A stretch of 36,360 bases of DNA from Alistipes sp. (GCA_017631055.1 JAGBTZ010000046.1:1-36360); one strand, 5' to 3'; positions 15,505-24,775 are shown, counted from the first letter of the stretch. Notes: generated by a model not told the origin, from the sequence alone. A program made the numbers and translations.

Positions 15505-16485
15505 TTACATCGACAAAATTTTGACCAACTCGCCATTTTCGCGATCGATGCTCTTGGTACGGCTCACCGCCTTGGCGAAAGGAACGTAGACCATCTCACG
15601 GTCGCGGATTCCGATCATCACGTTGCGCTGACCCTCCATGAGCGCCTTGATTGCTGCTGCACCCATGCGTGAGGCGAGGATGCGGTCGGTGGCGGTGGGA
15701 GAGCCTCCGCGTTGGATGTGGCCGAGGATGGTCACGCGTGCATCATATTGAGGATACTCGCGCTTGATACGCTCGGCAAGCCCCATAGCTCCGCCCGTAG
15801 CCTTATTCTCGGCAACCAAAACGATAGCCGAACTCTTGCTCTTGCGAAAGCCTTGGTCGATAAGTTCGCTCAATTGGTCGGCCTCGGTCTCCCACTCGGG
15901 GATGATTGCAGCCTCTGCGCCCGAAGCGATAGCGCCATTGAGAGCGAGGTAGCCGGCGGTGTTGCCCATGACCTCCACGAAGAAGAGTCGCTCGTGGCTG
16001 GTGGCCGTGTCGCGCAACTTGTCGACTGCATCCATAATGGTATTGAGTGCCGTGTCGTATCCGATGGTCGAGTCGGTGCCCGAGAGGTCGTTGTCAATTG
16101 TGCCCGGAAGTCCAACAATGGGCACATCAAACTCGCGGGCGAAGGTTGCTGCACCTGTAAGCGAGCCGTCACCTCCGATGACAACGAGAGCATCGATGCC
16201 TGCCGCCTTCATATTCTCGTAAGCCGTCTTGCGACCCTCCTCGGTACGGAACTCAACACTGCGAGCCGTCTTGAGAATAGTACCGCCCTTCTGAATGATA
16301 TTGCTGACGCTGGAGGAGGTGAAATCTATAATCTCGCCCGATACCAGGCCGTGGTATCCGCGCATAATACCCTTAACCTTAAGCCCGTTATACATTGCCG
16401 TGCGGGTCACGGCACGAATTGCAGCATTCATTCCCGGGGCATCACCGCCCGAGGTGAGAATGCCTATACATTTAACTATTGCCAT
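15505..16485 (-). CDS. pfkA: ATP-dependent 6-phosphofructokinase
   Basis: A 326-residue cytosolic enzyme that phosphorylates fructose 6-phosphate at C1 in glycolysis. The start is the ATG at 16483-16485 ([20 protein letters not shown]); an in-frame ATG at 16503 would only add MIYTQN. Group A PfkA motifs appear in order: [17 protein letters not shown] (ATP site), [21 protein letters not shown] (glycine at the position that separates ATP- from PPi-dependent enzymes), [19 protein letters not shown] (catalytic Asp region), [13 protein letters not shown] (substrate MGR-like segment, here MGN), and [16 protein letters not shown]. Length matches bacterial PfkA (about 320). The expected MGR arginine is replaced by asparagine (MGN), which is worth noting. 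It is followed by the PfkB-type kinase 32 bases downstream. Confidence 0.95.
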   Translation of the reverse strand: MAIVKCIGILTSGGDAPGMNAAIRAVTRTAMYNGLKVKGIMRGYHGLVSGEIIDFTSSSVSNIIQKGGTILKTARSVEFRTEEGRKTAYENMKAAGIDALVVIGGDGSLTGAATFAREFDVPIVGLPGTIDNDLSGTDSTIGYDTALNTIMDAVDKLRDTATSHERLFFVEVMGNTAGYLALNGAIASGAEAAIIPEWETEADQLSELIDQGFRKSKSSAIVLVAENKATGGAMGLAERIKREYPQYDARVTILGHIQRGGSPTATDRILASRMGAAAIKALMEGQRNVMIGIRDREMVYVPFAKAVSRTKSIDRENGELVKILSM

Positions 16486-16511
16486 ATTCTGCGTATAAAT
16501 CAAAAATCGTT

Positions 16512-16519
16512 CAAAGTTA
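16512..16519 (-). promoter_or_regulatory. -7 box of the pfkA operon
   Basis: TAACTTTG on the minus strand, 26 bases before the pfkA ATG. The -33 region reads GTTTTAG and is a poor match to TTTG. Confidence 0.6.
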
Positions 16520-16600
16520 GTAACTTTTTTTCTAAAACGGTATTATCTGCTCTTTTTTGGTCTTACAAAGTAGATATTATCCTATTTGCAAATATATTTG

Positions 16601-16608
16601 TATCTTTG
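16601..16608 (+). promoter_or_regulatory. -7 box of the first EEP lipoprotein gene
   Basis: TATCTTTG preceded by TATTTG, in the divergent gap between pfkA and the first EEP gene. The same TTTGTATCTTTGT phrase occurs before the second EEP gene (19169-19180) and before the glycyl-tRNA synthetase gene. No clean -33 TTTG lies at the standard distance. Confidence 0.62.
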
Positions 16609-16636
16609 TAACAGCAATTGTGTTATAAGATTTCGT

Positions 16637-19144
16637 TTGAAGTGGTTTAGTAAATATTTGGTAGTTCCATTTGTATCCTGTGTGTTATTGGTAGCGTGCG
16701 GAAAAGACCCCATTACTGGCGGAGACTCTAACAACACTACCGATGATACACCTGCCGACACTGAAGATATCGCAATAGTAAATGGCAAAGTCCGTTTCTT
16801 CCTATCGGAATGCACGGAGTCTGCCCGCGTCATAAGCAATCTTGACAAACGCAATTGGGCTACATCGAAGGTGGTGGTCAATGGCAAGAGTTATGATGTG
16901 GCATTTACCGAGGAGCAGACTCCTCGCCCGTATATTGAAGTAACCGCATCGCCAACCGAAAACTATAATGCTACATTAGTAACCGCTTCATCCAAACGCT
17001 GGTACAACACATCAACCTATACGGGTGTAATGTTACCACACTCACTATTTGAGGATAGTATATGTACGGACATTACCTCATTGCCAATGTATGCATCATA
17101 TAGTCCAGAAACCGGAAATAAACTTATCTTTAACGATGGTTTTTCATTATTGCGATTTAGGCTAAAGGGCGATGCGAAAATATCATCCGTCAGAGTCACA
17201 AGTCGATGTGGGAAGCCGCTGACGGGAGTTGCTGATTGCATACCCTCAAAAGGTGTATTTAAGATAGCCAGAGGGGTGGATTATGTTCAGCTCAACACTA
17301 CTAACCGAGGAGAGTTTGTTGAACTCTCCGAGACAAAGCATTACGATTTTTATGTTGCAATAGCTCCAGGTAAGTACTCAGATGGACTGGATGTTACGAT
17401 ATGTGATACTCAACATATGGCAATGTTCTGCCAAATCCCCTCAATAGACCTTAATGCCGGCAAATTATACAGTTTCGAGTGGGAGTATGCTCCAGACAAT
17501 GATTTGGTATTTTATGAGGGTTTCGATAATTGCGTTTGGGGCGGAGATGTAATAAAGGGTGTTAAAGGTTTCGGTTTTTCACCGAGTAGCGAAGAGGTAG
17601 GAATAAACTCCGGAACAGAGCTTGCAGGATATGAGTATGCACTTTCAGAAGTGGCTTACAATATACCCGGAACGGGATTCGTGCAATCAAACACCTGGAG
17701 CGATATTGACGGTAAGAGTGTAGGCACATCGCATCAACTCTCTGCAAGTTACGTCTGCAGCCGCAATTTTGGAGATACACGTTATATGTTCCGAGTGCAG
17801 GAACATCCAGGCTACATCGCTATAGGTGCAGGCTCTCCGTTCAGAGGCGTATACTGTTCACCTGTAACATCCGAAATGAGACATATCGGCAAGATGAAAA
17901 TCAAACTACGCTTCTCAATGCAAGCTGCATTTAATGGTGTGTTACACGTCGAGGTCGTAGATGGAGGCATCATCGAAAATGCGATACTGAATGGCAAGGA
18001 GGTTGAGCTAACCACAAATAACTTCAAGTATCAGGGTTCTTCGGCAATCTTGACTATCAAGCCGGAGCAGCTTGATATTCCTCAATCTGACGATGCCAAC
18101 AAAGGGTGGTCGGAGCTGGAACTGATTGTGGCAAATGCAGGCGAAACCACGCGACTATATCTCAACGATGAGAATATGGAGTCGGGGCATCACGGAATAT
18201 ATGTGGACAGCATCGAGTGTCGCTGCATTGATAGTTGGGAGCGCAATGCCAACACGTTGCGTGTTATGGTATGGAATATCCAGGCAGGAATGTGGTGTGA
18301 CCAGCACAACAATTATGACAATTTTGTGGCGTGGATTAAACGCTACGACCCCGATGTTTGTATCTGGCTTGAATCTGAGAGTTCAGCACCAAGCAACTCC
18401 GCAAGCGGCACACTACCTGAGAATGAGAAATTCTTACCCAATGGTTGGAGTTCACTTGCAGCTCGCTATGGGCATAGTTTTGTAGGGCGAGGAGGTGATA
18501 GAGATAATGCCTCGCAAACCATCACATCTCGCTACCCTATCACGACTCTGCAACAACTGACAAATACCAGTACGGAGGGTAAACCACTCTTTCACGGTTC
18601 CGGACACTTTACCGTCGAGTTCAAAGGCCTAAAAATAAATCTGGTATCGTTACATTTGTGGTATCAAGATTATGAATATGGCGTAAGTGCACCCAATCAG
18701 GATGAAAGTGCCACTCAAAGTGGCGGCGATTATTATCGTCTGCACGAAACAAAGTATATCATAAACCAGACTATCAATAATCCCAATTATGCCACTGAAA
18801 AACTGTGGTTACTATGTGGCGATATGAACTCCCGTTCACGGCGAGATAATTGGCTCTATAAATATCCGGAGCAGAGTACACACTTCCTTTCACACGACTT
18901 TATTGCATCAAATACCGATCTGCGGGACCTGATGGCTGAAATATATGCAGGAAATTGCTCAATGGCAACCACGAGCGGTCTTGCACGTTTGGACTTTATG
19001 TACCTCTCGCCACAAATGCTCGAATATGCAGAGCGCGCTGCTGTTATCATTGACAGTTGGTGTCAGCCCATCAAAAATGGCAATGCGAGAGATTGGCTAT
19101 CGCCATCCGATCACAGACCTCTGTTAGTAGATTTTCGTTTTTAA
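16637..19144 (+). CDS. EEP-family surface lipoprotein, tandem copy 1
   Basis: About 835 residues if the TTG at 16637 is the start (MKWFSKYLVVPFV...LLVA|C). No ATG precedes the signal peptide in frame, and a longer TTG start at 16586 would overlap the -7 box, so TTG 16637 is preferred. After the lipobox comes an acidic linker. Residues about 45-285 are fimbrillin-like (GFSLLRFRLKGDAKISSVRV), about 288-525 beta-sandwich-like (LVFYEGFDNCVWGGD, EHPGYIAIGAG), about 531-835 an endonuclease/exonuclease/phosphatase domain. EEP motifs: VWNIQAG (Asn), DVCIWLESE (metal Glu), LVSLHLW, LLCGDMNSRS (Asp, Asn), RLDFMYLSP and SDHRPLLVDF (Asp-His). All expected catalytic residues are present, so it may be an active phosphodiesterase or nuclease. 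It looks more A+T-rich than copies 2 and 3. Confidence 0.85.
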   Translation: MKWFSKYLVVPFVSCVLLVACGKDPITGGDSNNTTDDTPADTEDIAIVNGKVRFFLSECTESARVISNLDKRNWATSKVVVNGKSYDVAFTEEQTPRPYIEVTASPTENYNATLVTASSKRWYNTSTYTGVMLPHSLFEDSICTDITSLPMYASYSPETGNKLIFNDGFSLLRFRLKGDAKISSVRVTSRCGKPLTGVADCIPSKGVFKIARGVDYVQLNTTNRGEFVELSETKHYDFYVAIAPGKYSDGLDVTICDTQHMAMFCQIPSIDLNAGKLYSFEWEYAPDNDLVFYEGFDNCVWGGDVIKGVKGFGFSPSSEEVGINSGTELAGYEYALSEVAYNIPGTGFVQSNTWSDIDGKSVGTSHQLSASYVCSRNFGDTRYMFRVQEHPGYIAIGAGSPFRGVYCSPVTSEMRHIGKMKIKLRFSMQAAFNGVLHVEVVDGGIIENAILNGKEVELTTNNFKYQGSSAILTIKPEQLDIPQSDDANKGWSELELIVANAGETTRLYLNDENMESGHHGIYVDSIECRCIDSWERNANTLRVMVWNIQAGMWCDQHNNYDNFVAWIKRYDPDVCIWLESESSAPSNSASGTLPENEKFLPNGWSSLAARYGHSFVGRGGDRDNASQTITSRYPITTLQQLTNTSTEGKPLFHGSGHFTVEFKGLKINLVSLHLWYQDYEYGVSAPNQDESATQSGGDYYRLHETKYIINQTINNPNYATEKLWLLCGDMNSRSRRDNWLYKYPEQSTHFLSHDFIASNTDLRDLMAEIYAGNCSMATTSGLARLDFMYLSPQMLEYAERAAVIIDSWCQPIKNGNARDWLSPSDHRPLLVDFRF

Positions 19145-19148
19145 GAAG

Positions 19149-19179
19149 TTTGCATTGTAATATATATTTTGTATCTTTG
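19149..19179 (+). promoter_or_regulatory. Promoter of the second EEP gene
   Basis: TTTG (19149-19152), a 19-base gap and TATCTTTG (19172-19179). It starts 5 bases after the stop codon of copy 1, so copy 2 (and probably copy 3) can be expressed independently. Confidence 0.82.
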
Positions 19180-19224
19180 TTATGCGTAAAAGGCTTTTCG
19201 TATTGCTGAAAAACCAATCGGGAA

Positions 19225-19238
19225 GTTAATGCATTAAC
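19225..19238. promoter_or_regulatory. 14-bp perfect palindrome in the leader of EEP copy 2
   Basis: GTTAATGCATTAAC is its own reverse complement. It lies about 40 bases after the expected transcription start and 17 bases before the ATG. It could be an operator for a dimeric regulator or a chance AT-rich palindrome; no second copy was noticed at the other EEP genes. Confidence 0.45.
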
Positions 19239-19254
19239 AATTAAACAAAAAGCT

Positions 19255-21795
19255 ATGTTTTTTACAAAAATCACCAACTATTGCAGGGCAAGCTTGTTTA
19301 TTATTTTCATCATTACACTTCTTGTTGCTTGTGGGCAAGATCCTGTAGACAACGGAGATGATGGTACCGGTACAGATACCCCAGAAAACAGCGATGGCTA
19401 CGAAGATATCAAGGTTATAGATGGCAAGGTCAGATTCTATATTTCGGAGAAAGAGAATTCGACCCGCACGGCCAGTGGCCTGAGTGCTCGCAATTGGGCT
19501 ACATCGAAGGTGGTGGTCAATGGCAAGAGTTATGATGTGGCATTTACCGAGGAGCAGAGCCCTCGCCCCTATGTTGAGGTGGCAGAGGCGGGTAGTTACA
19601 ATGCCACCCTGCAGACTCCATCCTCAGGTATGTGGTTCGGCTCGTCGGCCTACTCGAATGTGAATTTGCCCCACTCGCAAATCTACCACATGGAGTCGGC
19701 CCATATTCGCCCATTCCCGATGTATGCATCCTATTCGAAAGAGAGTGGCAATAAACTCATCTTCAATGACGGCTTTGCGATGATTGTGGTTAAGTTGAAG
19801 GGCTCGGCAAAAATCTCGTCGATTAAGGTCGAAGACCCTGCGGGCAGGAAGATTGCCGGCACCTCGCAAGTGACCCCCTCGAAACCCTACTTTTCGGTGG
19901 GTAAGGGTGTGAATTTTGCGGTGCTGAATACCACCAATAAGGGCGAATTTGTGCAACTTGACCCCTCGGCAGAGAGGGTTTTCCGCCTGATTATCGCCCC
20001 GGGCAACTATCCCGAGGGTCTTAAGGTGTCGATTTGTGACTCGGCTCACGGTGCGATGTTCCTGACAACGCCGGCATTGGAACTTGCAGCCGGTGATATT
20101 CATACCATCGAGAAGGAGTACGCCAATGAGGTAATCTTCTACGAGGGTTTCGATAACTTCGTGTGGGGAGGCGATGTGTTGAAGGGTGAGTCGGGGTATG
20201 GTCGCTCGCCTATGGCCGAAAATATGCCTATTGACTCGGGATCGGCATTAAATCTGAGCGGTTACGAGATTGCCAACTATGAAGTGCCTTATAACTTCCC
20301 CGGCTCGGCGTTTATCCAATCCAATAACTGGAATTCGGTGTCGGGTCAAACGGTGGGCACCTCTCACCAAATGAGCGAGGGTTATGTGGCCAGCCGTAAT
20401 ATCGCCGATATGGGCTATATGTTCCGAGTGCAGGAGCATCCGGGCTATATCGCTGTCGGTGCCGCAACTCAAGATAGAGGAATCGTGCAGACACCGCTTT
20501 TTGAGGAGGTCAAGACCATCTCGAAGGCCAAAGTTACAATCGACTTCGCTATGCAGTCGGGCTTTAATGGCGAGTTCCTGTTGCAGTTAATCAACGGAGG
20601 CGTCTTCGAGAGCGCAACCCTCAATGGCAAGCCTCTGGAGTTGACTCCGGATAACCTCTACTACCGATACGAGACCGCTTCGTGCAAACTCTTCAAGGAG
20701 GCTCTGGCAATCCCCGCAAGCCAAACCGAGCCGCAGGAGTGGAATCGCCTCGAGTTGATTGTCAATGGTATTACGGATTCTACCAAGATGTATATCTCCG
20801 ATAATATCTCTTCTAAGGGCGTTCACGGCTTCTATCTCGACCGTATCGAGGTGCGCGAGATTGAGGAGTGGGGCAAAAAGGAGGGCACGGTGCGTGTGCT
20901 GTTGTGGAATATCCTGGCAGGAATGTGGTGCGACCAGCACAACAACTATGACAACTTTGTGGAGTGGGTCAAGAAATACGATCCGGATATCTGCATCTGG
21001 ACAGAGTCAGAGACAATATATACCGACGATCCCAATCCTGAAACCATATCCGATAATTCAAAGAAGTTCCTGCCCAACGGATGGGCCGAGCTGGGCGCAC
21101 GCTTCGGACAACCATATATGGCCGTAAGCGGTAACCGCGATAACTATCCTCAGACAGTGACCTCGAAGTTCCCGATTACCACCTTGCAGAGGATTACCGA
21201 TACCGATGATGAGGGTCTGTATGGCAAAAAGTTCGTGCTACACGGCGCGGGACACTATCAGATTAACCTCTCGGGCAAGACGTTAAATATCGTGACGTGT
21301 CATATGCACCCGATGACATATGCTCCGTCAACACCTTCGGCGGGTCAGGCCGCAAGTACTGCTGCCCACGAGGGCGACTACTTCCGTGAGTACGAGATGA
21401 AGTATATTGTTAAGCAGACCGTCAATAACCCGACATATGCCGGTGAAGAGAATTGGCTTTTGGCGGGTGACACCAATGCACACTCACCTCTTGATGCGTG
21501 GTACTACAAATACGCAGATGATGCGCCAGAATTACTCACCCATAACGTGGTGCGCAAGCAGACCAATCTGAAGGATGTTATCGGCGACCGCTATCCGGCC
21601 AACCACTTTATGGAGACCTATCCTACGCACAATCGTATTGACTTTGTGTATCTATCACCATCAATGTTCAATCAGGTAGACAATGCGATTGTACTGATTG
21701 ACGAGTGGTGTCGTCCAAGAAAGAATGGCAATTCGAAAAACTGGTATGCTCCGGCCGATCACCGACCGGTGTTGGTGGACTTTGTTGTGAAATAG
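19255..21795 (+). CDS. EEP-family surface lipoprotein, tandem copy 2
   Basis: An 846-residue predicted lipoprotein: MFFTKITNYCRASLFIIFIITLLVA|C followed by an acidic D/G/T linker that would favour export to the surface. Domains: fimbrillin-like at about 48-290 (GFAMIVVKLKGSAKISSIKV, APGNYPEGLKVSICDS); beta-sandwich-like at about 293-535 (VIFYEGFDNFVWGGD, FRVQEHPGYIAVGAA); EEP phosphohydrolase at about 540-846. EEP catalytic motifs: LLWNILAGMWC, PDICIWTESE, GAGHYQINL and CHMHP, LLAGDTNAHS, RIDFVYLSP, ADHRPVLVDF. EEP enzymes include DNase I, sphingomyelinases and inositol phosphatases, and the substrate here is open. It shares a 70-bp identical tract with copy 1 (19489-19558) and long near-identical stretches with copy 3. 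Copy 3 starts 29 bases downstream, probably in the same transcript. Confidence 0.88.
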   Translation: MFFTKITNYCRASLFIIFIITLLVACGQDPVDNGDDGTGTDTPENSDGYEDIKVIDGKVRFYISEKENSTRTASGLSARNWATSKVVVNGKSYDVAFTEEQSPRPYVEVAEAGSYNATLQTPSSGMWFGSSAYSNVNLPHSQIYHMESAHIRPFPMYASYSKESGNKLIFNDGFAMIVVKLKGSAKISSIKVEDPAGRKIAGTSQVTPSKPYFSVGKGVNFAVLNTTNKGEFVQLDPSAERVFRLIIAPGNYPEGLKVSICDSAHGAMFLTTPALELAAGDIHTIEKEYANEVIFYEGFDNFVWGGDVLKGESGYGRSPMAENMPIDSGSALNLSGYEIANYEVPYNFPGSAFIQSNNWNSVSGQTVGTSHQMSEGYVASRNIADMGYMFRVQEHPGYIAVGAATQDRGIVQTPLFEEVKTISKAKVTIDFAMQSGFNGEFLLQLINGGVFESATLNGKPLELTPDNLYYRYETASCKLFKEALAIPASQTEPQEWNRLELIVNGITDSTKMYISDNISSKGVHGFYLDRIEVREIEEWGKKEGTVRVLLWNILAGMWCDQHNNYDNFVEWVKKYDPDICIWTESETIYTDDPNPETISDNSKKFLPNGWAELGARFGQPYMAVSGNRDNYPQTVTSKFPITTLQRITDTDDEGLYGKKFVLHGAGHYQINLSGKTLNIVTCHMHPMTYAPSTPSAGQAASTAAHEGDYFREYEMKYIVKQTVNNPTYAGEENWLLAGDTNAHSPLDAWYYKYADDAPELLTHNVVRKQTNLKDVIGDRYPANHFMETYPTHNRIDFVYLSPSMFNQVDNAIVLIDEWCRPRKNGNSKNWYAPADHRPVLVDFVVK

Positions 21796-21824
21796 ATTGA
21801 TACAAATACTAAATAACTTACACT

Positions 21825-24359
21825 ATGAACTTGACAAAAAGACTTATTGCATTGTTGGCCATTGTGCCGATGTTTGTGTTGTTTGTGGCTTGCGGTGATG
21901 ACCCGACAAACAACAATCCGAATGGAGATGATCCGACCGATCAGCCCGGGGATAACCCCGGTGGTGGTACCGGTGAGGAGGAAGAGAAGTACGAGGATAT
22001 TAAGGTCGTTGACGGCAAGGTGCGTTTCTACCTTAAGGAGAAGCCTAATTCGACTCGTACTGCAACAGGTTTGACTGCTCGTGATTGGGCAAAGTCGAGC
22101 GTGATTATGAACAGCAAGAGCTACGAAATCTCGCTCACCGATGAGTCGACACCTCGCCCCTATATCGAGGTGCCTGAGTCTGGTAACTACAACGCAACGC
22201 TGATTACCCCGGATTCGAAGAAGTGGTATGGCACATCGACCTACTCCGATATCAAACTGCCCTATTCGCAATTCCGTCATACGGCAGCCAATGTCATCAA
22301 ATCGTTCCCGATGTATGGCTCTTACTCGAAGGAGAGTGGCAATAAACTTATCTTCAATGATGGTTTTGCAATGGTGCTCGTGAAGCTGAAGGGCTCGGCA
22401 AAGGTTTCGTCTGTAAAGGTCGAAAACCCCTCGGGCAGTGCCGTTGCCGGATTGTCTAATTTTATGCCTTCGAAGGGAAGCTTTACAGTTAAGAAGGGTT
22501 ACGATTTCGCGGTGCTGAACTCTACAAATAAGGGTGACTATACCAAACTGTCGACCTCGAAAGTGACCAACTTCTGGGTTATGGTTGCAGCCGGTAACTA
22601 TCCGCAGGGATTGAAGGTTACGATTTGCGATTCGGAGCATCTGGCGATGTTCTGCCAGACGGAGGCGCTCAATCTCGCTGCGGGCGATGTGCACGTCATC
22701 GAGAAGGATTACGCTCCCGATGCAGATTTGGTCTACTACGAGGGATTCGACAACTTCGTGTGGGGTGGCGATATTATGAAGGGCGAGGATGGCTTCGGCT
22801 ACGCTCCGACAGCGGATGCCGTGACTATCGATTCGAGTGCCGACCTGACCGGTTATGAGGATGCCTTCGCAGAGGTTGCATACGATAGCCCGGGTACCGG
22901 TTTTATCCAGTCCAACACTTGGGCTGATGTGAACGGCAAGTCGGTTGCCGAGTCGCATCGAATGAGCGATAGTTATGTTGCCAGCCGTGGTATTGCCGAT
23001 GTGAACTGTATGTTCCGTACATACGAGCATCCGGGATATGTCGCAGTCGGAGCAGCAACTACGGTTCGCGGTATCTACACATCGCCTCACTCGGCAGGCA
23101 ATAAGACAATCGGCCGTGTGAAATATACCGTGCAAATCGCTGTTCAGAATGGCTTTAATGGCAACTTGCAATTTGAAGTCATCAATGGCGGTGTGATTGA
23201 GTCGGTAACGGTGGATGGTAAGGCTATAGACGCTTCGAATATCACCTATTCGGGCGTGTCGGCCATCGCAAATCACCTTGAGAAACTTCTCCCCATCCCG
23301 GCAAAAGCATCCGACAAGAAGTCGTGGAGTACGGTTGAGGTTGTGGTTAATGGCGCTACAGACGGATCTCGAGTATATCTGGCAGATGAGAACTCGAATT
23401 CAGGTGTTCATGGTGTATACATCAACTCTATCGAGGGTCGACAAATAGAGGAGTGGGGCAAAAAGGATGGCACGGTGCGTGTGCTGTTGTGGAACATCCT
23501 CTGTGGTATGTGGTGTGACCAGCACAATAACTACGACAACTTTGTGAAGTGGGTCAAGAAGTACGATCCCGATATCTGCATCTGGTGTGAGTCGGAGACC
23601 ACTCTCAAGGATAACTCTACATCTTCGGCTTCAAGCAAGTTCTTGCCTGATGGTTGGGCTCAGTTGTGTACCCGCTATGGCCACGTCTACGCAGCAGTGG
23701 GCGGTAACCGCGACAACTTCCCCCAGACCGTGACCTCGAAGTACCCGATTAAGACCGTGAAGAAGATTACCGATACCAACGTGAGCGGTAAGCCCGTATC
23801 GCACGGAGCCGGGCACTTTACAATCGAGATTGAAGGCAAGAAACTCAACATCGTGACGTTGCACATGTGGCCACAGGCGTATAACTTCGGAGTCTCGGGT
23901 ACCGCAAATCAGGAGGCGAGCGCTGCACGCAACGAGGGCCACATCTATCGCGAGCACGAGATGCAGTATATCGTTGACCAGACAGTCAATAACCCTACGC
24001 ACGCAAGCGAGGAGTATTGGATTTTCGGTGGCGATACCAACTCTCGTTCGCGCCTGGATGCTTGGTACCACAAATACGCAGATGATTATATCGGTCTGAC
24101 AACTCACGATGTGGTGCGCAACCAGACCAATCTGAAGGATGTTATCGGTGATTACTATCCGAAAGGATACTTCTTTACATCGACTTATGGCACTGCGCGT
24201 ATCGACTTCCTCTACGCATCGCCCAAGATGTTCGAGCGTATCGACAACTCGATTATGCTTGTCGATGAGTGGTGCCGTCCTCGCAAGAATGGAAATGTTC
24301 AGGATTGGCAAGCACCCTCTGACCACCGCCCGGTGATTGTTGATTTCAATCTGAAATAG
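21825..24359 (+). CDS. EEP-family surface lipoprotein, tandem copy 3
   Basis: An 844-residue predicted lipoprotein with signal MNLTKRLIALLAIVPMFVLFVA|C and a long acidic, proline/glycine-rich linker (PTDQPGDNPGGGTGEEEEK). Domain order is as in copies 1 and 2: fimbrillin-like (about 50-298; GFAMVLVKLKGSAKVSSVKV), beta-sandwich-like (about 300-538; LVYYEGFDNFVWGGD, YEHPGYVAVGAA), and EEP (about 545-844). Catalytic motifs are complete: LLWNILCGMWC, PDICIWCESE, GAGHFTIEI, LHMWP, IFGGDTNSRS, RIDFLYASP and SDHRPVIVDF. Its closest relative is copy 2; the start of the EEP domain (about 23448-23500) is nearly identical in DNA. No promoter is seen in the 29-base gap, so it is probably cotranscribed with copy 2. 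A hairpin terminator region follows at 24373-24434. Confidence 0.88.
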   Translation: MNLTKRLIALLAIVPMFVLFVACGDDPTNNNPNGDDPTDQPGDNPGGGTGEEEEKYEDIKVVDGKVRFYLKEKPNSTRTATGLTARDWAKSSVIMNSKSYEISLTDESTPRPYIEVPESGNYNATLITPDSKKWYGTSTYSDIKLPYSQFRHTAANVIKSFPMYGSYSKESGNKLIFNDGFAMVLVKLKGSAKVSSVKVENPSGSAVAGLSNFMPSKGSFTVKKGYDFAVLNSTNKGDYTKLSTSKVTNFWVMVAAGNYPQGLKVTICDSEHLAMFCQTEALNLAAGDVHVIEKDYAPDADLVYYEGFDNFVWGGDIMKGEDGFGYAPTADAVTIDSSADLTGYEDAFAEVAYDSPGTGFIQSNTWADVNGKSVAESHRMSDSYVASRGIADVNCMFRTYEHPGYVAVGAATTVRGIYTSPHSAGNKTIGRVKYTVQIAVQNGFNGNLQFEVINGGVIESVTVDGKAIDASNITYSGVSAIANHLEKLLPIPAKASDKKSWSTVEVVVNGATDGSRVYLADENSNSGVHGVYINSIEGRQIEEWGKKDGTVRVLLWNILCGMWCDQHNNYDNFVKWVKKYDPDICIWCESETTLKDNSTSSASSKFLPDGWAQLCTRYGHVYAAVGGNRDNFPQTVTSKYPIKTVKKITDTNVSGKPVSHGAGHFTIEIEGKKLNIVTLHMWPQAYNFGVSGTANQEASAARNEGHIYREHEMQYIVDQTVNNPTHASEEYWIFGGDTNSRSRLDAWYHKYADDYIGLTTHDVVRNQTNLKDVIGDYYPKGYFFTSTYGTARIDFLYASPKMFERIDNSIMLVDEWCRPRKNGNVQDWQAPSDHRPVIVDFNLK

Positions 24360-24372
24360 GTCGTAACCACCC

Positions 24373-24434
24373 GTTGAACAAGAGCGTTCAACAATCTTCA
24401 CTCCCCGAAAGTCTTTATAGGCTCTCGGGGAGTG
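24373..24434 (+). terminator. Two hairpins ending the EEP gene array
   Basis: The first stem is GTTGAAC (24373-24379) / GTTCAAC (24386-24392). The second is CACTCCCCGA (24399-24408) / TCGGGGAGTG (24425-24434) with a 16-base loop, followed by TTGGTTTTGG. The first hairpin starts 13 bases after the stop codon of copy 3. Confidence 0.7.
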
Positions 24435-24775
24435 TTGGTTTTGGTTGTTGGCTAAAGAGTGGGGCGGTTGAGGGGGTAGCAAATGGCTCATCCAACTCAT
24501 CTAACCCATCTAACCCAGCCTGTGTCCAAAGCCCTCCTCTTTGGAAGAGGGATTGGCTACTACGCAGACTAAAGTCTGCTTCGCTACGCCTTTAAGTTCC
24601 TTTTCTTCCTTCGCGCCTCGGCAAAGTGTGCAAGCTCCCTTTGCTCTCGGCTTGGCGTCAGTTCCCCTCACCTCGCCGGTGGGGAACTTCCGAATATTAT
24701 CGCAAGGAGTTGTTACACAACTTCTTTTTTTTGTTGGAGGGCATTCGGGTGCTTGCACACGCAACGCACTCAAAC
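24435..24775. repeat. Non-coding stretch with short dispersed repeats and hairpins
   Basis: I find no credible gene here. It contains 9-bp units ATCCAACTC, ATCTAACCC, ATCTAACCC (24490-24516), a small palindrome GCAGACTAAAGTCTGC near 24563, and an inverted repeat around AGTTCCCC and GGGGAACT (about 24659-24690). The short open frames on both strands (such as a frame at 24510-24773 minus) have low-complexity, repeat-derived translations. Confidence 0.6.

Noticed and set aside
21759-23276. Minus-strand frame of 505 residues across the EEP genes
   Set aside because: It is antisense to the third EEP gene, which has full catalytic motifs, and its translation has no domain or signal.
24510-24773. 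Short frames on both strands in the gap after the EEP array
   Set aside because: They cover dispersed repeats and hairpins, with low-complexity translations and no start signals.
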